From NCBI GenBank assembly GCA_017508965.1, contig JAFWQT010000176.1:1-56921 (forward strand): a DNA stretch of 56,921 nucleotides. The letters run 5' to 3'. Position numbers and translations under genes: made by a program. Position 1 is the first letter of the stretch. Every line of letters starts with the position of its first letter. This document shows positions 52,001-56,921 of this stretch, piece by piece. Under the pieces are notes generated by a model. It saw only the letters and a program-made list of their open reading frames with translations, was not told where the DNA came from and searched no databases. The DNA is from Prevotella sp. GTDB taxonomy: Bacteria > Bacteroidota > Bacteroidia > Bacteroidales > Bacteroidaceae.

Positions 52001-53091
52001 CGAAGGATAAGATGAAACATCTGTACAGCCGTTTTCTGGATGGCGACTACCGCAGGATGAACACCTTCGGTACGGGCATCGGACTATCGCTGACGCACGA
52101 CCTGACACTTCTTCACCACGGCACCATCGATTGCCAGAGTGAGGAGAATGCCGGTACCACCTTCACCGTAAGGTTCCCTATAGACAAAGGCAGCTATAAG
52201 GAAACAGAAATAGACCTGACGGCCGACAGTCCGCGACAACGGGAACTGCTGGAGAACAACATAGAAACGGAAGAGATTTACGAGATTCCTACCGTGAGAA
52301 GCGACGGTCATCGCGACTATTCGATGCTAATCGTGGAAGACAATTTCGAACTGCTGGAACTGATGAGCCGCTTGCTGGCTCCTCAATATAATATCTACAC
52401 GGCCCGTAACGGTCGGCAGGCGCTGAACGTCATCCGCCACCACGACCTCGACATCGTGATTACCGACGTGATGATGCCTGTGATGGACGGCATTGAACTG
52501 ACGCGTGAAATCAAGAACTCGCCCGATTTCGGACAGCTGCCCGTGGTGATGCTCACGGCCAAGACATCAGAAGAAGATTTCATGACGGGATTCGAAACAG
52601 GTGCCGATGCCTACATCACAAAACCCTTCAAACTCGATGCCCTGCAACTGCGTATCGACAACATTATCCAGAACCGAGAACGCATCCGCCGCAAGTTTGT
52701 CAGCCAGACAGATTTCAAAGTCGAAGAACAACACTACTCATCGCCCGATGAAATATTTATACAGAAATGTATTGACATCGTGAAGCAACATCTCGACGAC
52801 AGCGATTTCGACCGCGAGCAGTTTGCCACAGCGGTCTGCGTCAGTTCATCCACGCTCTACAACCGCCTCCGTGCCCTGACCGGACAGAATGTAACGGGAT
52901 TCATCAACAGTATCCGACTGAAAGAGGCCTGCAGAATCATGCGGCAGCAACCCGACATCCGCATCAACGAGCTATCGATGGACGTAGGATTCAATACGCC
53001 CAAGTATTTCGCCAAGTGTTTCAAAAAGGAATTCGGAATGCTGCCCAGCGAATATATCGAGAAGCTGAAGGGTGAGGTTCTCAGTGACTGA
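49087..53091 (+). CDS. hybrid two-component system sensor-regulator (HTCS)
   Basis: 1334 aa from the ATG at 49087 (signal peptide LLMLFLWGCYVLATAQ); an upstream in-frame ATG at 49039 falls inside the promoter repeat. Order: periplasmic two-bladed Reg_prop propeller repeats (MMWIGTEQGLLRYDGYSF, IWIGTHNGLVRLD, LWIGSWENGIQRID and others), Y_Y_Y domain (FQNLPAGSYKLHLKAADNYG), one membrane helix (LIYLLLGVLIVYGIIQW), HisKA with H824 in ITHELLTPLT, HATPase (NLVSNAVKYN, GTGIGLSLTHDL), receiver with D1127 in IVITDVMMPVMDG, AraC-type HTH (VSSSTLYNRLRALTGQNVTG). It senses oligosaccharide and activates the adjacent pectin locus. Confidence 0.96.
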   Translation: MKRSLLMLFLWGCYVLATAQTQPLRMMSQIPLARALDARCLLFDSYGMMWIGTEQGLLRYDGYSFRNFRSDAYSPGILPNNYVRTLAEDHDKDIWIGTHNGLVRLDMCTGQFHTYHLESEQRRDVNTLFISRDGTVWAGTSTGASRYDRAHDKFTHYRMPGGVMSFEEDGQGRIYIGMWEKGLARLDLKTGRMETFPQLNTRNTVYAMLFDSRGRLWIGSWENGIQRIDNPADAEHPRVWLFNDDRDDFRTYYRLVEDSVSHTIWGCCLEGFTRIDMNSGTVENHDGMLTFCNDIHADGQGNLWVLTQRDGIAHLSTLEAPFRYYNLPESGRQLLVSCTKSLFTADGRYFWIGLQPYGLARYDRLTNETLYGHNIPGFGHMTGADDVSLQSVSSMEKVDGEVWMASSTGILIWQEGRPVELLTYQNTPFLNSHSVNALMRQRNGVMWIGQASQVSVATSKTQGKALAMKDGDDDFSTCNVMSFAEDSKGRVWIATDNEGIICASGDARHPAQLRYRHYYPQNGKFPVDDATACYEDSHRRLWAISGSGGLFRYEEKTDRFDPVNFDYHIMGGSVYAIEEDASGALWLTTEHALVCLNFDSKGNPIITSYGYEEGLDDMRFSPNSSCRYGGEVFFGSEKGFFAFKPDKRLAAMGAKSPRLVVTNLLIDDRPFRFIGAELQQEILDTTPFMARKITIPSEVDKFTVEFSLLTYSHQEEILYQYRLEGYDDHWRHVGMRQHSVTFQNLPAGSYKLHLKAADNYGRWTELPYTIQINILPPWYLTWWARLIYLLLGVLIVYGIIQWYKNYLKTKNRLAMGVVLTNITHELLTPLTVISASVDDMKGKAPQFGENYGLMQNNIHRITRLLRQILEVRKSQAGQLRLLVARGDLSRFVSTLCENIRPMAESKNSRLIVKCPEKGIDAWFDKDKVDKIVYNLVSNAVKYNREHGTIVVELSAKDKMICLKVSDEGIGISKDKMKHLYSRFLDGDYRRMNTFGTGIGLSLTHDLTLLHHGTIDCQSEENAGTTFTVRFPIDKGSYKETEIDLTADSPRQRELLENNIETEEIYEIPTVRSDGHRDYSMLIVEDNFELLELMSRLLAPQYNIYTARNGRQALNVIRHHDLDIVITDVMMPVMDGIELTREIKNSPDFGQLPVVMLTAKTSEEDFMTGFETGADAYITKPFKLDALQLRIDNIIQNRERIRRKFVSQTDFKVEEQHYSSPDEIFIQKCIDIVKQHLDDSDFDREQFATAVCVSSSTLYNRLRALTGQNVTGFINSIRLKEACRIMRQQPDIRINELSMDVGFNTPKYFAKCFKKEFGMLPSEYIEKLKGEVLSD

Positions 53092-53110
53092 GCCAGCTCG
53101 GCGAGCTGGC
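53092..53110. terminator. hairpin between convergent HTCS and LytTR genes
   Basis: GCCAGCTCG-G-CGAGCTGGC directly after the HTCS stop codon; T-runs are weak on both sides (GATTTTTATT at 53121). Probably a bidirectional terminator. Confidence 0.55.
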
Positions 53111-53125
53111 GCCTCACGCTGATTT

Positions 53126-54010
53126 TTATTGAAAGCTTATATTTTTAAGGGCATCCTTGATTTGCGACATATTGCTGCGCGAGACGGGGATGCACTCGTT
53201 GGTGTGCTTCATACGCAGTTGCATAGAGCCTGCATTGGAAATAATCTGGTCAACTTGTCCAAGGTTGACTAAGAAAGCGCGATGACAGCGCACAATCATC
53301 GGATAAGCCTGCAGGTCGTGCTCCATCTGTTTTGAGGTGGCCCTGAGCATATCGGTATGTACCTCGCCACCAGCGTATCTGGCAACTTTAACATAGTTGC
53401 CGACAGCCTCAATATATAACAGGTCGGGGATGACAAGCGAGACGGAATCGTTGGTGGTACCTGTCAGCTGGACCTGCGCCTGGTGTGCCTCGTGGGGTGT
53501 GTCGCGCTCCACAAGGTCTTCCTGTGTCTTCTTTAGCTGTTCGTTCAGCAGTCTTGTTTCCTCCAATTCCATTGCCAGATAGCGGCTGCGGAACTTGAAA
53601 CGCCAGTAGAGTCCGATGGCGAAGGAGAGGAAGGCGATGATGGCGAGCGTCTCAAGATAGTTGCTCCATGAAAGTTGGTTGCCCTCCACCTGGCGGCTCA
53701 TCACGAAGTGGCGGTAAAGACAGATGAGCAGCGAAACGAGCGGTGTGTTGATGAGCTGAAAGCGCAGGTTGCGGCTGATGATATAGCTGACGCCATGGTC
53801 GTAGGAGCGAGGCATGCGTACCACGTAGCGCAGAATAACCTCCGACAGGAAACAGCTGGACAAGCCCAACACGAAAAGACATAGCAGATGAAGATACGAC
53901 TGCCACTGCCCTACTTCGAGTCCGAAGGGCTTGAAGATGGCAATCGCCAGAATCATGAAAGCAGTACTGATGAAACGAATGCTGATGGTTTCTTTGTGAC
54001 TTTTGTTCAT
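53126..54010 (-). CDS. LytTR-family membrane transcriptional regulator
   Basis: 294 aa from the ATG at 54010 (MNKSHKETISIRF); an upstream ATG at 54091 would add a sequence overlapping the divergent promoter region. Four hydrophobic segments (FISTAFMILAIAIFKPFGL, LHLLCLFVLGLSSCFL, LINTPLVSLLICLYRHF, LETLAIIAFLSFAIGLYW), a coiled coil (YLAMELEETRLLNEQLKKTQ), and a LytTR DNA-binding domain (PDLLYIEAVGNYVKVARY, YPMIVRCHRAFLVNLGQVDQ, SRSNMSQIKDAL). It has no receiver domain, so it is probably a membrane-anchored one-component regulator. It is divergent from the LiaF-like gene, its likely target. Confidence 0.88.
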   Translation of the reverse strand: MNKSHKETISIRFISTAFMILAIAIFKPFGLEVGQWQSYLHLLCLFVLGLSSCFLSEVILRYVVRMPRSYDHGVSYIISRNLRFQLINTPLVSLLICLYRHFVMSRQVEGNQLSWSNYLETLAIIAFLSFAIGLYWRFKFRSRYLAMELEETRLLNEQLKKTQEDLVERDTPHEAHQAQVQLTGTTNDSVSLVIPDLLYIEAVGNYVKVARYAGGEVHTDMLRATSKQMEHDLQAYPMIVRCHRAFLVNLGQVDQIISNAGSMQLRMKHTNECIPVSRSNMSQIKDALKNISFQ

Positions 54011-54116
54011 ACCGTCGGCAAAAATAATACAAATTTGCCAAACTGCCATGCCATTCGTCACTTTTCTGCAATTTATCACGCCATCCGTCACATATTCGTG
54101 CAGAATATCCCAGAAA

Positions 54117-54148
54117 TTTGTGGGGATATGTCATACCACTTAACTTTG
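54117..54148 (+). promoter_or_regulatory. promoter of the LiaF-like gene
   Basis: TTTG (54117-54120), 20 nt, TAACTTTG (54141-54148); 34 nt before the ATG at 54183. Confidence 0.78.
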
Positions 54149-54182
54149 CGCTCAGAAATGTTTAACATTAATGCACGAAGAA

Positions 54183-54755
54183 ATGAACAAGAACATGAAA
54201 CCAAGAACGATTATCGGCGTTATTTTTATTCTGGCCAGCCTGCTGAAACTGGCCACGATGTGGGGCATACTGCATTGGAGCTGGTTCGAAACCATGTCGG
54301 AAGGCAAGTGGACCATGTATTTCTGCATCTTTGTATTATTATATGTGGGCGTGCATCTTGTCATCGACAGCTACCGGCGCGACCCCGACCAGTGGCTGCA
54401 GCGCCCGCTGCCCCTTGGCGAGGACGGCAAGCGCATCTGCTGTTCGGTGCACTATGGCGGCGACGAGTACGTGTATCACGGTGAACAGTTCCATGGAGCC
54501 CGCCTGGATGCCTTCTGCGGCGGCATCCGAATGGATTTGCGCGAGGCTGTGATAACCGAGGACGAGGAGATTGACATCCACACGTTCTGCGGCGGCATCG
54601 AACTCTACGTGCCCACGACGGTCAACATAGAGGTAAAGAGCCAGAGCTTCATAGGCGGCGTGGGCAATCATGCAAAAGCGAAAGCCAACAGCACAGCCCC
54701 TACCCTCCACATCATCGCCAGCAATTTCTTTGGAGGTGTGGATATCAGGAATTAA
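54183..54755 (+). CDS. LiaF-like membrane protein (cell wall-active antibiotics response type)
   Basis: 190 aa from ATG 54183; 54171 is a possible earlier start. Two hydrophobic helices (TIIGVIFILASLLKLATMWG, WTMYFCIFVLLYVGVHLVI) are followed by a beta-helical C-terminal domain with repeating FCGGI/FxGGV motifs (LDAFCGGIRMDLREAV, IHTFCGGIELYVP, SQSFIGGVGN, SNFFGGVDIRN), as in the LiaF/YvqF family. Related proteins modulate envelope-stress signalling. Divergence from a LytTR regulator supports a small membrane stress circuit. Mechanism not known here. Confidence 0.8.
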   Translation: MNKNMKPRTIIGVIFILASLLKLATMWGILHWSWFETMSEGKWTMYFCIFVLLYVGVHLVIDSYRRDPDQWLQRPLPLGEDGKRICCSVHYGGDEYVYHGEQFHGARLDAFCGGIRMDLREAVITEDEEIDIHTFCGGIELYVPTTVNIEVKSQSFIGGVGNHAKAKANSTAPTLHIIASNFFGGVDIRN

Positions 54756-54785
54756 GAATTAAAAATTTAGAGTTAAGTATTTAAG

Positions 54786-55121
54786 ATGAAAAGAGTTGTT
54801 CTTTGGATGACAGCACTGGTGATGGCCATGTTTTGGGCAATGGCGGTGCAAGCGCAGGAGTCGCTAGACTCTATAGAATCTGTAGAACGATTGGTGGCGT
54901 TGCAGGAGGTCGTCATCAAAGGCGGCCTCCCCAACACCCGTCTGAAAGCAGGTGCGATGATTACACGCATTGAAGGCACACCGCTGGCTCAGTCAGGCAC
55001 ACTGGGCGAGATGCTCATCAAGGTGCCAGGCATGACAGGTACCGACGAAGCACCAGAGGTGCTAGGTAGGGGTTCACCTCTTATATATATTAATGGCCGC
55101 AAGATGCCCAAGCCAGAATGA
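54786..55121 (+). pseudogene. truncated TonB-dependent receptor (N-terminus and half plug only)
   Basis: 111 codons: a signal peptide (MAMFWAMAVQAQ), LQEVVIKGGLPNTRLKAGAM and part of the plug (GTLGEMLIKVPGMTGTDEAP, GRGSPLIYINGRKM), then PKPE and a stop. Normal members continue for ~600 residues of plug and barrel. No barrel sequence was recognised in the 91 nt before the next gene, so the remainder has been lost. It could still be translated into a short periplasmic peptide. Preceded by a TTAAGAATTAAAA repeat tract (54753-54785). Confidence 0.8.
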
Positions 55122-55212
55122 GTTCGTAAAAATCAACGTTAATTATGTAGTTTTTCGACTGCAACTTGCGTCTAAGAGTCAAATGAACAATTAAACTGAA
55201 TAAATTGTAATT

Positions 55213-56921
55213 ATGAGAAAAATGTTTTTCGCCGTTGCCCTCGCTCTTATTAGCTTAGCGAGCACGGCACAGACTTCGATGAAAATCAACATGGACCCGA
55301 GTGTGAAACCTGGTGATGACTTCTGGCAGTACGCCGTTGGCGGATGGCTGAAGGCAAACCCGCTGGACGCACAGCACCCTGAGAACGGAGCGTTCACCGA
55401 CCTGTATGAACTGAACAACGACCGCATCAACAAGCTCATCATGGCATACGCTGAGAAGAAGGATCTGCCGCAGGGTTCTGACGGGCAGAAGATAGGTGCG
55501 CTCTACCGTCTCTACATGGACAGCGTCTGTCGTAACCGCTTGGGCTACGAGCCGATCATGCCCTATCTGCGACAAGTGCGCGAGGTGCAGACCCGCGACG
55601 AAGCGCTGCGCCTGATGTACGCCCTCGATGCCAAGGGATTTAATACTGCTCCCTTCGGCCTCAGTCTGAGCCTGAACCCCTTCAACTCGTCAGAGTATTT
55701 GATGTTTGCGGGGCATGGTGGAGCCTCGCTGCCCAAGGAGTACTACGACCAGCCAAACGAGCAACAGCAGGCCACCGTTGCCGCCGTCAAGAGCCTGAAC
55801 AAAGACTATCTGAAGATGGTGGGCTACAGCGAAGCCGCTGCCGAGCAGAAGATGCAGGCCGCATGGGCCATTGAATATAGAATAGGTATGAAGACACTCG
55901 ACCAGGTGGCCCGTCGCGACCCGATGGCCACGAACCACCCGATGTCGTGGGAGCAGCTGCTCAACGACTTCAAGGGTATCGACTATGTGGCCTATCGTGA
56001 TGCCTTAGGACTGCCGAAGGACATCGATGTGGTGAACGTCGGTGAGATCGATGCGATACACGAGGTAGAGAAGGTGCTTGCCGAGACGAGTGTAGAGGAC
56101 TTGAAGTCATATATGGAACTGCATGTCATCAATGCCTACAGCGACTTCCTGAGCGATGCCTTCACCGACCGCGCCTTTGAGGCCTCGAAGGCCATCAGCG
56201 GCGTGCAGGAGCAGCAGCCCCGCTGGAAGCGTGCCGTCGCTACCATCAGCGGCAGTCTGGGCGAAACCATCGGTAAACTCTATGTCAAGGAGTACTTCCC
56301 CGAGAGTAGCAAACAGCGCGTCTACCGTCTGGTGAAGGACTTGCAGCAAGCCTTCGAGGATCGTCTGAAGGAGAACACCTGGATGAGCGACTCGACTAAA
56401 GCCAAGGCTCTGGAGAAACTGCACGCCATGCACATCAACGTAGGCTATCCCGACAAGTGGCAGGACATGGAGAAGTTCATTGACATCCGCGAGACGGAGA
56501 ACCTCGTCGAGAACTTCATCCGCATCAAGCAGGAGTCGCGTCAGGCCCAGTTGCGCAAGTACTGGCATCAGCCCGTTGACAAGACTATGATGCCCTGCTC
56601 GCCACAGACGGTCAATGCCTTCTATCACCCACTCTTCAACAGCATCAATTTCCCCGCTGCCATCCTACAGCCCCCATTCTTCGACCCCGAGGCCGATTAT
56701 GTCTGCAACTACGGTGCCATCGGTGCTGTCATAGGCCATGAGATGACCCACGGCTTTGACGATCAAGGCTGTCAGTTCGACAAAGACGGTAATCTCGCCA
56801 ACTGGTGGACGGCTGGCGATAAGGCCCGCTATGATGAGCGTACCAAGGTTATTGCCGACTGGTTCAGTGAGCAGGAAGCCGTGCCTGGTCTGAAAGTGAA
56901 CGGTCAGAAAACCCTCGGCGA
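55213..56921 (+). CDS. M13-family (neprilysin/PepO-like) metallopeptidase, 3' end cut by the window
   Basis: At least 569 codons, no stop before the window end. Signal peptide MRKMFFAVALALISLASTAQ. N-terminal M13 part (MDPSVKPGDDFWQYAVGGWL, GALYRLYMDSVC), and the zinc motif HEMTH at residues 509-513 in GAVIGHEMTHGFDDQGCQFD, preceded by the conserved N-A-F-Y region (VNAFYHPLFNSINFPAAILQ). The family hydrolyses oligopeptides in the periplasm. The third zinc ligand motif lies beyond the window. Full-length members have about 670-700 residues. Confidence 0.94.
   Translation, partial: MRKMFFAVALALISLASTAQTSMKINMDPSVKPGDDFWQYAVGGWLKANPLDAQHPENGAFTDLYELNNDRINKLIMAYAEKKDLPQGSDGQKIGALYRLYMDSVCRNRLGYEPIMPYLRQVREVQTRDEALRLMYALDAKGFNTAPFGLSLSLNPFNSSEYLMFAGHGGASLPKEYYDQPNEQQQATVAAVKSLNKDYLKMVGYSEAAAEQKMQAAWAIEYRIGMKTLDQVARRDPMATNHPMSWEQLLNDFKGIDYVAYRDALGLPKDIDVVNVGEIDAIHEVEKVLAETSVEDLKSYMELHVINAYSDFLSDAFTDRAFEASKAISGVQEQQPRWKRAVATISGSLGETIGKLYVKEYFPESSKQRVYRLVKDLQQAFEDRLKENTWMSDSTKAKALEKLHAMHINVGYPDKWQDMEKFIDIRETENLVENFIRIKQESRQAQLRKYWHQPVDKTMMPCSPQTVNAFYHPLFNSINFPAAILQPPFFDPEADYVCNYGAIGAVIGHEMTHGFDDQGCQFDKDGNLANWWTAGDKARYDERTKVIADWFSEQEAVPGLKVNGQKTLG

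Overview
The window looks like a chromosomal segment of a Prevotella-like member of the Bacteroidota. The signs are two SusC/SusD pairs, a hybrid two-component regulator (HTCS), the gene order rimP-nusA-infB-sufBCDS, C10 and M6 peptidases ending in type IX secretion (T9SS)-like tails, and repeated Bacteroidota-type promoters (TTTG, about 20 nt, TAnnTTTG). No transposase, integrase or CRISPR array was seen. Everything here was read by eye; no database search was run.

Layout. (1) 46-11713, plus strand: a SusC/SusD pair, two surface lipoproteins, a C10 cysteine peptidase, a small exported protein and an M6 metallopeptidase. This reads as a protein/peptide acquisition locus rather than a glycan locus. 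(2) 11680-23596, minus strand: a WYL regulator and RNase HII, then a long housekeeping operon rimP-nusA-infB-sufB-sufC-sufD-sufS, driven by a clear promoter at 23658-23689. (3) 23757-34860: an A/T-richer region with two paralogous cassettes facing each other. Each has a ~1,260-1,290 aa exported protein followed by a 65-67 aa acidic small protein with a strong Shine-Dalgarno sequence. Cassette A is bracketed by ~80-bp direct repeats. Cassette B is divergent from a seven-helix membrane protein fused to an AraC-type DNA-binding domain. (4) 34899-36818: an S41 peptidase and tRNA-Asn. (5) 36902-53091: a pectin (probably rhamnogalacturonan I/galactan) utilisation locus: GH35, DUF2264, GH105, SusD, SusC, GH43 and an HTCS. 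(6) 53126-56921: a LytTR regulator divergent from a LiaF-like membrane protein, a truncated TonB receptor, and an M13 metallopeptidase cut by the window edge.

Four signals stand out. First, the paired cassettes with the seven-helix AraC protein, which could be an undescribed surface or signalling system. Second, an almost identical 30-bp element lying exactly 30 nt upstream of the -7 boxes of both susC and GH43 in the pectin locus, a strong candidate for the HTCS operator. Third, a 76-bp tandem duplication upstream of the HTCS gene that places three -7 boxes in a row; the single difference between the units decides whether a -33 TTTG exists. Fourth, several families of short dispersed repeats that occur between genes and also in frame inside sufS, sufD, GH35 (twice) and GH105, comparable in concept to Rickettsia palindromic elements.
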